From: Physella acuta
Taxonomy: Eukaryota > Mollusca > Gastropoda > Physidae
Length of the DNA: 64,000 bases
Direction: 5' to 3'
Assembly (NCBI RefSeq): GCF_028476545.1
Contig: NW_026732674.1
Span: forward strand, 248,001-312,000
The notes beneath the pieces are model-generated. The model was given only the letters and a program-made list of their open reading frames with translations, had not been told where the DNA came from and made no database searches. Below, in pieces: positions 12,115 to 24,999 of the stretch; position 1 is the stretch's first letter; each line of letters starts with the position of its first letter. The position numbers were made by a program, and so were the translations under genes.

Positions 12115-12395
12115 GATGGGGGGGGGGGGGGGGTGGGAGGGGGGGGGGGGGGTTAACTCCAACTGTCACCCGCTCCGCCAAAGACTATGTATCTGATCTA
12201 CTAAAGCTATAGAAAATTTGGTGTCACCCTGCGTCTAATGATAAAGTTGGTGTCACCCTGTGTCTACTGATGTATATAATTTTGAAAAACAATCAACTTA
12301 AATAGATAAGCAGATTTTCTAATTGAAATGAACTGTTTTGTTGTGGTGTCACCCGGTGCGGTCCGCACACCTCGCCCCCGCATGTTGACGCTACT
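12115..12395 (-). mobile_element. fragment related to the 11,399 hAT MITE
   Basis: Contains two G runs and three GGTGTCACCC motifs, then GGTGCGGTCCGCACACC. These are inverse counterparts of the GGGTGACACC and TGCCGCACC motifs in 11,399-11,865. Ends are not clear. Confidence 0.45.
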
Positions 12396-13675
12396 GGGTT
12401 GGGTCAAAAAGATCACAATTTTTTTTCTGTTATATAATAAGCCCATGTGCACGATCTCTAATGTAATAAATGTCGCCTATAGCTAGTAGCGCGCAGAAGA
12501 CAAACATTATTGCTGGCATAACTCCACACTGTTGGTGTGGACTAAAGTGGAGTATTTCTAACCTTTATTATTGGTTAAGTAAATCTACTTAAAACAAATT
12601 AAGAAAAAAAAGATAAATTTATTAAGACAAATGCTTGATCAGCAAAAAACAAAGTTTCCCCTTTCCCAAACATGTGGGTGTTTCAAAACTAAAATCTACC
12701 GGTAGTGTGTATTTTTTCATGTTGTTAAAATGTTACCACCTAAATATCTAAAATACCGCCCTCTCCATGAAGAAGCTGTCCACTACCATATGAGAACCAC
12801 TGCTTTTGTCTCTCCCCTTCATTTGAGTCGGGACGCGCACATAAAAGATGTTCCCGTCCAACTTTTTCCTTCTTCTCACGATTCGACTCTGACTGGCGTT
12901 AATGGCACTTGTTGGCTCGGCCATTGGGTTGTTGCCCCTGGTCTATTCATGGGGTCACGTCTGGCTCACCCCATGCTTTGCGTAACACACAAACACATAC
13001 ACGTAGTCCCACAAGCACATACACACTCACATTAACACATAGGCATACATAAACTCAAACACCCATACAATATCTTCACGTAATTTTTTTTTAAAAATCG
13101 CATTTCGTCTTTCAAACAAAAACTAATCTAATTTAATAGTACAATTAGATCTAGCGCTAAGCCTACTGGGCTAGCTATTTTTTAATGAAAGATAGTTATG
13201 TTTAAATAAAGCCTTAGTACTAAACTGACATCCGAGTAAAATTAGAGATCCAATCGTACCCGAGCTACCCTGATGGTAGGGCCGGGTACTGGGCGGTGGG
13301 TTACGAGTTTACCCTGCGTTAAGAGGGGGTGGAAGATAAGTCTGGTGATAACCAAAACGACCGATACACGGTAATCAAACTAAGATACAAGCCAGTTAGT
13401 CGGAGTTTGTCGTGTTTTGTTGAGGCCTGCCTGGCTAGTGGGAGAAAGAAAATTTGGTATATCTTTAACGCATGGACTTTCTGAGAAAGTTGTAAAGGTT
13501 ATTTGTGTTGCTAAAAACTTCACCAAGCCTACGATACACATCTAACCTATCAAGTCTAAATCAGTAGACCACGGTCACACACACAAACTGTATGTTTATG
13601 AATACGGTGCTTTGTGCTACACGGTGCCTGCACGTAAACAGCAATGGTAGTGTAGGCATGAGATACTTGGGACTA
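12396..13675. other. no gene seen
   Basis: A 101-codon frame at 12,730-13,035 shows no recognisable domain and no splice context. The rest is AT-rich unique sequence. Confidence 0.5.
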
Positions 13676-13677
13676 GA

Positions 13678-13680
<3 letters not shown>

Positions 13681-13771
<91 letters not shown>
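13681..13771. repeat. (TA)n microsatellite, about 91 bp
   Basis: Uninterrupted TA dinucleotides. The YI-repeat frames here are artefacts. Confidence 0.99.
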
Positions 13772-13774
<3 letters not shown>

Positions 13775-14053
13775 ATAATATAAATAAATAAAGACTAGTG
13801 GTTGTATAAATTGAAAAGTACTAAACGAGTGAACCGGAAAAAAAGGTTGTTTAACTAAGGTACTGGGCGAGATAAAAACATTGACAGACTACCTGTGTGA
13901 ATTAGGTGTAGTACGGTAATGGCGCATTTGTATTCATAAGTCAAGTGGTTATGTAGCCATTGTGTTACATGTGTCAATAAACGCAACACGCTTGATTTAG
14001 CTGGTAGCACAGCCAGGATTGGCACAGCGTAAAAACAAAAACAAGAAAACACG

Positions 14054-15770
<1,717 letters not shown>

Positions 15771-15841
15771 TTTATTTATTTCGATACACATCAAATAAAA
15801 CAAAAATCTAACATGAATGATTCTAATTGTGATATTTTATT
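15771..15841 (-). terminator. CYB5R4: CYB5R4 polyadenylation signals
   Basis: Minus-strand AATAAA hexamers at 15,836-15,841 and AATAAATAAA at 15,771-15,780, about 380-450 nt past the stop codon at 16,222. Either could end the CYB5R4 transcript. Confidence 0.5.
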
Positions 15842-15954
15842 CATTGAGTATAAATTTAACATTCAGTGTCTGTTTTGTACCAGAGTTATATGGCAGAGTC
15901 AGTGCTGTATGTAACATTTTCTAACTGTAACAGCTTTCATAGTTGTACAGCTTG

Positions 15955-16160
15955 TTTTCATTTCAAACAGTAGCTGTACACTCAGCTTCTGGTACAAAAA
16001 TCCTGCCATTTAACAGCCTTTTGTACACACAGCTTGCTGTGCAAAGTCCTGCTTGTACATGCAAATTGCTGTACAAAGTCCTGTTTGTACACACAAATTG
16101 CTGTACAAAGTCCTGTTTGTACATGCAAATTGATGTATAAAGTCCAGTACAGTTTAGTCA
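15955..16160. repeat. minisatellite in CYB5R4 3' UTR, about 32-bp unit
   Basis: About five copies of a unit around GCTGTACAAAGTCCTGTTTG. It starts just 3' of the CYB5R4 stop codon on the minus strand, so it would be transcribed in the 3' UTR. Confidence 0.85.
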
Positions 16161-16221
16161 TCCCTCCCTGGTACACAAGTAATCTATGGGGTGCTATACG
16201 AGTGATCTATTTGGTGCTGCA

Positions 16222-19200
16222 TTAGATGCGTTGTGTGAAGACGTATATATTTTCCTCTGTTAGACCATTCAATTTAGCTAAACTGTAAGTAGAGGTTGTT
16301 AGAGCCAAGTTAGATAGACCTAGTCACCTAGTGTAGGCTAAGTTAATGACAGAACAGATGTAGACTAAGTTAATGATAGACCAGGTGTAGACTAAGTTAA
16401 TGATAGACCAGGTGTAGACCAAGTTAATGATAGACCAGGTGTAGACCAAGTTAATGATAGACCAGGTGTAGACCAAGTTAACGATAGACCAGGTGTAGAC
16501 CAAGTTAACGATAGACCAGGTGTAGACTAAGTTAATGATAGACCAGGTGTAGACTAAGTTAATGACAGACCAGGTGTAGACTAAGTTAATGATAGACCAG
16601 GTGTAGACTAAGTTAATGATAGATTAATGCTAAAACATATGTAGGCTAAGTTATTTGTAGAAGAGATGTAGACCAAATTAACGTTAGAAATTTAGTGTTT
16701 TAGACGAAGCTAATGATGGACCAGGGGTAGACTAAGTTAATGACAGACAATATGTATATTGTTCTGGTGGTGGCTTGGCAAACCTACCTTTCTACAACGT
16801 CGTTGTAGGCCCACTGGCCACAAATACAAAACAAAGGGTTGGGTGTAGTCTTCATTTCAAGGACACATTTCTTGACATGGTCCCCACTGACACGCCCCCT
16901 CAAACCCTTCCAACTGAGATCAGTTTCTTGAGATAATACATGGGTCACTGAAAATCTAGGGAGGTGAGAGGTCACAGTTACTTACAGTGGAAATAAAAAA
17001 AAAAATTAAAAAGTAAAATTAGAATTCCCATCAATGAAGCCAGTCAGCTATAAGTGAGCAGTGAAGCACTCACCTAGATGGAAACATTTTTTCCAGCTCC
17101 TGAAGTTGATCGCTCCACAGAATGTCTTTTTGTGCTTTGTTAAAAAACATCAGCTTTACAGGGCTGGGGAAGAGAGAAAGATGTGTAATGTTGCTAGGAT
17201 ATTTTCTATCTTTAAGAGTGAAGAGTGATTACACAATAAGACTTACTATTTTTGTCTTAAAAGTGAAGAGTGCATCACAATAAGACTTACTATTTTTTGT
17301 CTTTAAGCGTGAAGAGTGCATCACAATAAGACTTACTATTTTTTGTCTTTAAGAGTACATCACAATAAAACAATTTTTTATCTTTAAGAGTGAAGAGTGC
17401 ATGCACAATAAGACTTACTATTTTTTGTCTTTAAGAGTGAAGAGTGCATCACAATAAAACAATTTTTAATCTTTAAGTGTGAAGAGTGCATCACAATAAG
17501 ACAATTTTTTGTCTTTAAGTGTGAAGAGTGCATGCGCAATAAGACTTACTATTTTTTGTCTTTAAGTGTGAAGAGTGCATGCGCAATAAGACGTATCATG
17601 GATGTGAATCCTGTACCAGCAGCAAACATTGTGAGATATGTCGTCTTCTCCAAGACAGAAAAATCAAAGTCTCCATCAAAGTTACTCATGTCCACTTTAT
17701 CTCCTAAAACAGAGCAGACATTTTCAGATAGGGATTTAAATTCTAGATAGATTTGGTCTAACTTTTTTCCAAACTGTAAAGAAATAAAAAAAAAAAAAAA
17801 AAAAAAAAAGCAAACCTTAGTAAATGTGCTGTACTAAATACAGTAACTAAAGTTTAAATTACCAGACTTTAAACTACACAACCAGGGTGATAAGGCTCCG
17901 CCTGGGTAATTTTTCACCATAAGATAGAGTGACTTCCCCTTGAGGGCATCTGCATCACTAAAAGGTTTGGTCAGTGATGGTAAGACAACAGTGAAGCTAC
18001 GACCTATTTCCATGCCTGCAAAAGTTTGAAAAAAATAATGTTTTAAAGACTGTGATGACAACTTTTATTACCACAACACCAATTTATTCAGATTTAATTA
18101 CTATGTGTACGGGATGTAAGACCTGAAATGTCCGCTCGTATGTGTAAGTGATAGCCAATGGGTACAATCATACGACATCCTGCTGGAGCCTTCAGACAGA
18201 TGAGCCTCGTGTCGTGGGTCACACCCTGGTTGCTCACCACTGTCCACTGACGATATTTACAATCTGGGTGGAAAATTAAGTTGAAAGGTTAAAGGGTGGT
18301 ACAGTGTCTGCTTACTTCAGCCTCTGCTTACTACAGCTGTTGACTTCAACAGATGTGCTACTAAAACTGCATGCTTCAAAAATAAATCTTTATCAACATG
18401 CTACTCACCCCCACACTTAGACTTGATAAAAGCATCATTAAACTTGAGTGACGTTCCTAAATAATTCCAGTTTTCTTTCACATTAGCCTTTTCAAAAAAC
18501 ACTTCAACCTTTCCGTTGGCAGTCACTTCAACTAGAGAAAAAAAGGCACACATGTGATCACATGACTATGTTTAAGTCTTGCTGTTGATCATATGACTTT
18601 ATGTCTTTAAGTCTTGTTGTTGATCATATGACTTTATGTCTTTAAGTCTTGCTGTTGATCATATGACTTTATGTCTTTAAGTCTTGCTGTTGATCATATG
18701 ATTTTATGTCTTTAAGTCTTGCTGTTGATCATATGACTTTAACAAGGGAGAAATGTGACTGCTGATGACACAATAAAACTTATCAACAGGAAATATTTGC
18801 TTACTCACCTCTACAGTTATCTGTCACAGGGCATATGGGATCTGGAAAAAAAAAGTTTGCACTAGACACAATTGGAGAAGATAAATTACAGATTCTAAAG
18901 AAATTAGAGTCTCAACAGAAATTATAGACTCCACTACAGAAATTATAGACACAATAACAGAAATTATAGACACGACAGAAATTATAGACACAACGACAGA
19001 AATTATAGACACAATTACAGAAATTATAGACATCGACAGAAATTATAGACACAACAGAAATTATCGATACAACGACAGAAATTATAGACACAACGACAGA
19101 AATTATAGACACAACGTCAGAAATTATAGACACAACGACAGAAATTATAGACACAACGACAGAAATTATAGACACGGCAAAAATTATAGACACAACGACA

Positions 19201-22200
19201 GAAATTATAGACACAACAACAGAAATTATAGACACAGCAACAGAAATTATAGACACAATTACTATTACAGAAATTAGAAATAGAGACACCTAAAGAAGAA
19301 AAATAATTGACAAATCTGTATAAATTAGAGACTCCTAGAAAAATTGCATTGACCGTTCAAACACTACTAATGAATGAATGCTTATTAAAACTCGACTTAC
19401 AAATGAATACAAATTAAAACTCCACTTACAAATGAATACAAATTAAAACACTACTTACAAATGAATGCAAATTAAAAAGCTACTTACGGATGTGTACAAA
19501 GTATGAGAAATCCTTGATTAATGTTTCGACCATGATTTCTGTTGCAGAGATATCTACGATAACAAATTCTTGTTTCATTTCTTTCCATCTTGTGTAGATA
19601 GCTATAACTACTTCTTTATCATTCTGGTACCAATCTTGGCTGAAAACAGGTCAATTGCATAAATTAACTCCACTCAACCACCACTGGGTTTGTTATGACA
19701 AAAACAATGTTTGATATGGTAAAAAATATATATGTAAAACTAGCGGCTGTCAATGTACTTATGTGGTGTTCTGTCAAAGTACTTAAGTGGGGTTCTGTCA
19801 AGGTAACTAAGTGAGGTTCAGTCAAGGTACTTATGTGGGGTTCTGTCAAAGTACTTAAGTGGGGTTTAGTCAAGGTACTTATGTGGGGTTCTGTCAAAGT
19901 ACTTAAGTGGGGTTTAGTCAAGGTACTTATGTGGGGTTCTGTCAAGGTAACTCAGTGAGGTTCAGTCAAGGTACTTATGTGGAGTTCTGTCAAGGTACTT
20001 AAGTGGGGTTCTGTCAAGGTAACTAAGTGAGGTTCTGTCAAGGTACTTAAGTGGGGTTCTGTCAAGGTACTTACGTGGGGTTTTGGGGAATTGGTTTACT
20101 ACTGCTGATGGAACCTGTGTTAGAACCAGGACAAGAGAATGCTGGGTTAAAATATGGAGTTAACTAGTACAAGGTTTGTGGCAAATTAGAAAAATAACAG
20201 AGTAACTCAAACATTTGGGAGACTTGTGCCGATCAATGCTGAGCCCTAAAATTGGACTCTAATGAAAATATAGCCAAAATTACCCCCCCCCCAAAAAAAA
20301 AAACCCCAACAATTTGACTAGTCTCTAAGTTTATGTAGCTATTGTATTAGGTATTTAAATTTGTTGAGCAAATAGTGCCACAAGTAAACATTTACCTTTT
20401 GTTTTAATCTAGCGTAACCATTTTGTAATTATTAAGTCAGTATATTTAGTAGATACTAAATTACAAGTAGGCTATTTACTCAAAAAGTTTTTTACAATCA
20501 ATAGTAAAATGAAGCTACTAATGTAGCTAGATATCAGGTAGTGTAAAAATACATCCTTTTAGCCAGAATGTTTGCAATAAATAAATACTTACTGACTGAC
20601 AACTGGCGTACTTTGGAAATGCGAACTAAAAAAAAGGAACAGAAAAAAATAGTAACAGCAACAGTTAACAAGCCGAATCAAAAGAAAGTAACAAGGAACA
20701 AAACTCAATGTCATAATACCTCGTGGTCTAGCCACAGAGACTCCTGGAAATTAATTGTTCTTTCATTAAAAATAAATACATACACCAAGTACTTAGAAGT
20801 AAACTTTGTAGAAGTGTCAGTGCTGTTAGCCTCTTGTCTGTTAGGCTTTGCAATACAATTTTCTATTAATCAAGTGAGACAAACTGATAAATTCTTCACT
20901 GAATCAAGCTGCATGTTTTATTAGTTTGTCACTATGTCCACTCTCTCTTATACTGCCGTCACCAGGCCAAACAATGCTCTTAAACAAGGCAGGCTGAAGG
21001 GTGGGGCATCTCTCACCAATGTGCCATCCACTGGACCTGTCCCACTAGACTTTTACTACCTCCCCTAGTGTATACAGGCTGAAGAGTGGAGCATTTCTCT
21101 CACCAATGTGCCAGCCACTGGACCTATCCCACTAGACTTTTACTACCTCCCCTAGTGTATACAGGCTGAAGAGTGGAGCATCTCTCTCACCAATGTAGCC
21201 ATCCACTAGACCTATCCCACTAGACTTTTACTAACTCCCCTAGTGTATACAGGCTGAAGAGTGGAGCATCTCTCTCACCAATGTGCCAGCCACTGGACCT
21301 GTCCCACTAGACTTTTACTACCTCCCCTAGTGTATACAGGCTGAAGAGTGGAGCATCTCTCTCACCAATGTTGCCATCCACTGGACCTGTCCCACTAGAA
21401 TTTTACTACCTCCCCTAGTGTATACAGGCTGAAGAGTGGAGCATCTCTCTCACCAATGTGCCAGGCACTGGACCTGTCCCATTAGACTTTTACTACCTCC
21501 CTACTGTGTCTTTAAAAAAATTATTAAACTTTCAACTTTAACCCTTTGAGCCCGGACCTCCCTGGCCTATTTCTGCTTTTAACTTTGCCTATAACTTTTT
21601 AACCGTTTGAGATAATCAAGCCAAATTTGGCTCAGGATCAAACAACAATTCAGCTAGATTCGGAAATTCTTTATTTTTTTTTTACAATGTATGAACATAA
21701 CGATGTATATAAAATGAACACAGTCGATGGCTTTGGCTCAGTTTTTTCGTTTCGGCGGCATTGCTACAAAAAAAAATAAAAAATTATTTGTGCAACAAAA
21801 GTTTGCACTAATAAAATATTTATATACTGATAATTGTTTTATATACTTACTAAACATAATTACAAAACTAGAGTAACGTACCTATTTACTGTTATTATAA
21901 TGATAATTATAACCGAATAATAAAATAATATATAATAACCGATTTTTTTTTGTTGATAATGTATTTTACGAAATGCAAACACTTTCACTTTCAACAAAAT
22001 CTATTTTGAATCATAATCCCGCACTAAAAAGACATGCGCAGTTTTATTCAGTACATCGCTAATTATATTTAATAAGACGGTATTCCAGCCCCTAGGACTG
22101 TGACGCTAGATCATCGGGCCGGAAAACCGCCTTTTCTGGCATATATGCCTGATGCTAAAGCCGGTTTTCTGGCTTGTCTGGCTCAAAGGGTTAAGGTTAG

Positions 22201-23553
22201 CAGATGTGTGATTTATTGCTGGACCACGACATCCCATTAATAAAATCCACTAAAACAACTCATTTTGTCAACATTAGAGCCACAAACTAGGACTTAACAC
22301 TGTCAAATACATAACGGTAGCAGTGCTAAATGTTACCTGGAGCTTTGGCTGAATCTGATAATGTGCCGACAAAACATTTCTCTAGCATGGACTCAGCGTT
22401 AACCCAGTTATGGATCTGAGGAGCACACACAAATTTGTTATCTGGTGTTACATCATTGTGTCATTGATTGTTGAGAAGTCGTACCTGGACATCAAGAGGT
22501 AATATATTCAAAGAAATTATGTAGGGTTTGTATCCTGCAGTGTCTAGCCTGTGATCAAAAGCATTCAATACATTCATTCTCTTAAGTCCTCCAGCAACAA
22601 TATCCCCCATTAAATTACCAATCACAGCCCCCATAAAACCTTGTGAACCATGTGCCATGACTATAAGAATAGGCTGAACATAGGAGAAACATTACTTTTG
22701 TTAAACTAGCTTGTCAATTTAAACAAAACGATCTAAGAACATCCACATAAACACAACAATTAGTGACTGACCTCATCAAAAAGGTCTGTCCCATCCTTGC
22801 CAGCTGCCCTCATCAACTCCTCTACTCCACCAGGATGGTAATCCAAGTAAGGTGTGAGATTATAAACTTTACCTACAGAAGAGTGGATGTATTAGTGATG
22901 TCAGGTCAGAGATTATAAACTTTACCTACAGAAGAGTGGATGTATCAGTGATGTAATGTCAGAGATTATAAACTTTACCTACAGTTGAGTTAATTTATCG
23001 AAATTGTCCTGTCACTCCAAATTAGTGTAAGGAACTTATTAATGAAGTTTATCAAATAAACAATGAGCATCCATCAATATGCTGTTACCCTATGACCATC
23101 ACTACAGCTTCATCACATAGATGTGAGCCTTATAATACCAGTCACAACTAACATTTAAAAAATGAAACAAATTTTCTAAATTAATAGTAGGCTAAAGAAA
23201 TAGTTAAAGCCAAACACATGAAAAGGATGGAATTAATTCAGGGATTTTCAACACTGTGCCAACATACATATGAAAACTGTGCAACTACATATTACTAGTC
23301 TTAGCAGTAAAAAAAATAAACTCTTGTTTTCCCTACCTCTGATACACATCCATATATCTTTCTGTGTATTGTGCATGGCCAGCTCAGCAGCTGTGACCTG
23401 CAATTTGTTGTTCCCTACTCCACTGAGATCACCCTCTGATCGGCCAAGTCTGATCCAGTCCATCAGGGAATGGCCTGGAGCCAAGAGTACTTTCTTGCGG
23501 CCAGTGAAAGACTCCATCTTGGAAGGAGTGCTAGATGGCATGAGTTTATTCAT
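16222..23553 (-). CDS. CYB5R4: cytochrome b5 reductase 4 (Ncb5or), complete
   Basis: Haem-flavin reductase: cytochrome b5 domain, CS domain, then FAD/NAD(P)H reductase domain, as in vertebrate CYB5R4 (521 aa); about 503 aa here. Minus-strand exons, 5' to 3': 23620-23337 (ATG 23553), 22872-22772, 22415-22337, 20114-20075, 19639-19488, 18841-18809, 18531-18409, 18263-18123, 18015-17863, 17703-17550, 17163-17074, 16955-16788, 16282-16222 (stop). All have AG/GT junctions and compatible phases. Landmarks: [10 protein letters not shown] near the N-terminus; HPGG 85-88 and His108 (IHNWVN), the two haem ligands; CS domain about 147-235 beginning QDWYQ; VPIGYH and RSFTVV (R301) in the FAD fold, differing from the usual RxYT; AAGTGFT 374-380 for nucleotide binding; CGQW 473-476; C-terminus [11 protein letters not shown]. 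The start ATG is the first one fitting the family length; the exon's acceptor lies 67 nt upstream. Four exon edges lie in tandem arrays. Confidence 0.95.
16330..16750. repeat. minisatellite in last CYB5R4 intron, about 27-bp unit
   Basis: About 12-14 copies containing GGTGTAGACTAAGTTAATGA. Fills most of the intron between the last two coding exons and does not include either splice site. Confidence 0.9.
17165..17597 (-). repeat. splice-donor array, CYB5R4 exon 10 (about 45-bp unit)
   Basis: On the minus strand the true exon ends CTTAAAGACAAAAAATA|gtaagt at 17,550. The last ~45 bases of exon plus the donor then recur about eight times through the intron, with variable loss of the donor GT. 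The array stops 2 bp before the next exon's acceptor AG. Confidence 0.9.
18545..18740. repeat. intronic minisatellite, about 35-bp unit
   Basis: Five copies of a unit with GCTGTTGATCATATGACTTT in a CYB5R4 intron. It does not reach the splice sites. Confidence 0.9.
18895..19280. repeat. intronic minisatellite, about 21-bp unit
   Basis: About 18 copies of CAGAAATTATAGACACAACG-type units in the CYB5R4 intron between exons 5 and 6. The valine/isoleucine-rich frames across it are not genes. Confidence 0.95.
19370..19492 (-). repeat. splice-donor array, CYB5R4 exon 5 (about 32-bp unit)
   Basis: Read on the minus strand, gtaagt recurs four times followed by 'ttttaatttgtattcattt'. The first copy is the real donor of the exon ending at 19,488. 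The exon-side bases are not clearly repeated, so the unit starts essentially at the donor. Confidence 0.75.
19745..20095 (-). repeat. splice-donor array, CYB5R4 exon 4 (about 24-bp unit)
   Basis: The exon ends CCCCAC|gtaagtac at 20,075. The unit CCCAC-TTAAGTACCTTGACAGAA then recurs about 14 times into the intron; most copies have TTAAG or ATAAG instead of GTAAG, so the donor GT is mutated. Confidence 0.9.
20985..21505. repeat. intronic tandem repeat, about 87-bp unit
   Basis: About six copies containing GGCTGAAGAGTGGAGCATCT and CCCACTAGACTTTTACTACC, in the CYB5R4 intron between exons 3 and 4. No splice site included. Confidence 0.95.
21542..22190. mobile_element. piggyBac-type nonautonomous element in CYB5R4 intron
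   Basis: Flanked by TTAA on both sides (21538-21541, 22191-22194). Terminal inverted repeats CCCTTTGAGCCCGGAC and, inverted, CCCTTTGAGCCAGAC. TTAA target plus CCC...GGG ends is the piggyBac signature. The 649-bp interior is AT-rich and encodes no transposase. Confidence 0.8.
22461..22660 (-). other. exon-like open stretch in CYB5R4 intron 2
   Basis: Minus-strand sequence runs 'cctattcttatag|TCATGG' to 'GATGTCCAG|gtacga', so it has plausible splice ends and one frame open over the whole length ([15 protein letters not shown]...). In the phase needed between exons 2 and 3 it would hit a stop after 12 codons, so inclusion would truncate CYB5R4. I do not recognise the peptide. Confidence 0.25.
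22855..22990 (-). repeat. splice-acceptor array, CYB5R4 exon 2 (about 60-bp unit)
   Basis: Three copies of 'tctgtag|GTAAAGTTTATAATCTC' on the minus strand. The copy with exon start at 22,872 leads into the HPGG exon; the other two lie upstream in the intron with the exon-start sequence but no continuing exon. Confidence 0.85.
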
Positions 23554-23667
23554 GACGGCGCAGCAACCCTTGTTAGGGCTGTTAGATTTGGATTTGCTGC
23601 AACCCAGCTTGGTAGTTTGTCTAAGAGTACACAAAAATGTGGAGTTTTTTTTACAGAAACATGTGTT

Positions 23668-23792
<125 letters not shown>

Positions 23793-24964
23793 TGGTGTTT
23801 ATGGTTTATGTTCTGTTGATAATGATTTTAACTTTGGTATAAACCAAATACAATTTTTTTGGAAAACAATTTGTAGCACACAAAATACTAGAATACTACG
23901 GAGAGTCATGCCTTTCTCCCAAAAAAACAACATCCCATACCAAGTCCCATAAAAAAGCCCAATTAACAAAAATGTTTAAACAAAATTTCATTAAGATTTT
24001 CTTTTTATAAAATATATTCAGTAAGTTGTCAGAAAATGTATACTTTAAAAAAGCTCTAGGATTTACAAATGTGGTACAGGATTAAAATGTAATATGCTGA
24101 ACATTTAACATTGTAATAAAACATAAGGCTTGTTATCTATGGAACTAATAATTATAGGGTAATGTAAAAGAAAATGAAACAAAAAAAAACAAGACTCATG
24201 CCATGATGATAAAACAATATTTGAAACAACTTGAAAGTGCTTGATTTATGTTTGCTGGACAAATCTCTGACACATGCATTTGTTTTACATGACAACCACA
24301 TCAAACATTCTTAATTGAATTCACTTTTGTGTGCTCCCATTGTAAAAAAATTTTGTGGGGCTTTTTTTTACATGCAATTATACACAACAAACTTACAAAA
24401 ATAATAAAGGACACTAGTCATGGTTGACAACAAGAAATTTACTTTTGTTGGTGAGTGAAAAATCATTTACAAAATCCTTTTTGTCAAATATATTACTTTC
24501 CCTGACTGTGATATAGTTTTGATTTTTGTTGAACTGAAGTACTTTTAAAAAAATTTCTTATTTTACATTTGAATGATTTTAATTGACAACAACTAAATAA
24601 TTATATACTAAAAACACAGCTTTTTAAACAATCACACATGTAAAACTAAGCAAAAATAAACTTAACTATAAACATTAGAAAAACCTGACATATTCAATAC
24701 AAAATCTTGGTAACTTGCCAGTTAGGCACAATACAACATTCTGACAAAAATATACATGTCAAGAAAAAAAACAACAACTGAAGTGAAATAAGATGCTATA
24801 CTATAGCATTCAAAGTGCAAAATACAACAGAAATAAACTAAGTGTACTATTTTCTCATTCTTCAGTCCAACATGGTTAGGGTTTGTACATAAACTGTAAT
24901 GAGAAGAACAAGAAAATAATGCCAAAAACAACAACAACAATACTTAAGGTTTCTCTAACTTACG

Positions 24965-24999
24965 ATATTCACCAGTTCCAAAAATTTCATTTGTCAGCC
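24965..24999 (-). other. possible CYB5R4 5' UTR exon
   Basis: Minus strand shows 'tttccag|GCTGAC' and 'GAATATC|gtaagt' around a 35-nt stretch. All phases joining the next exon hit a stop or give no family match, so it could only be untranslated. Weak evidence. Confidence 0.25.

Noticed and set aside
12730-13035. 101-codon frame
   Set aside because: Unrecognised, no supporting signals; within a repeat-rich gene-poor stretch.
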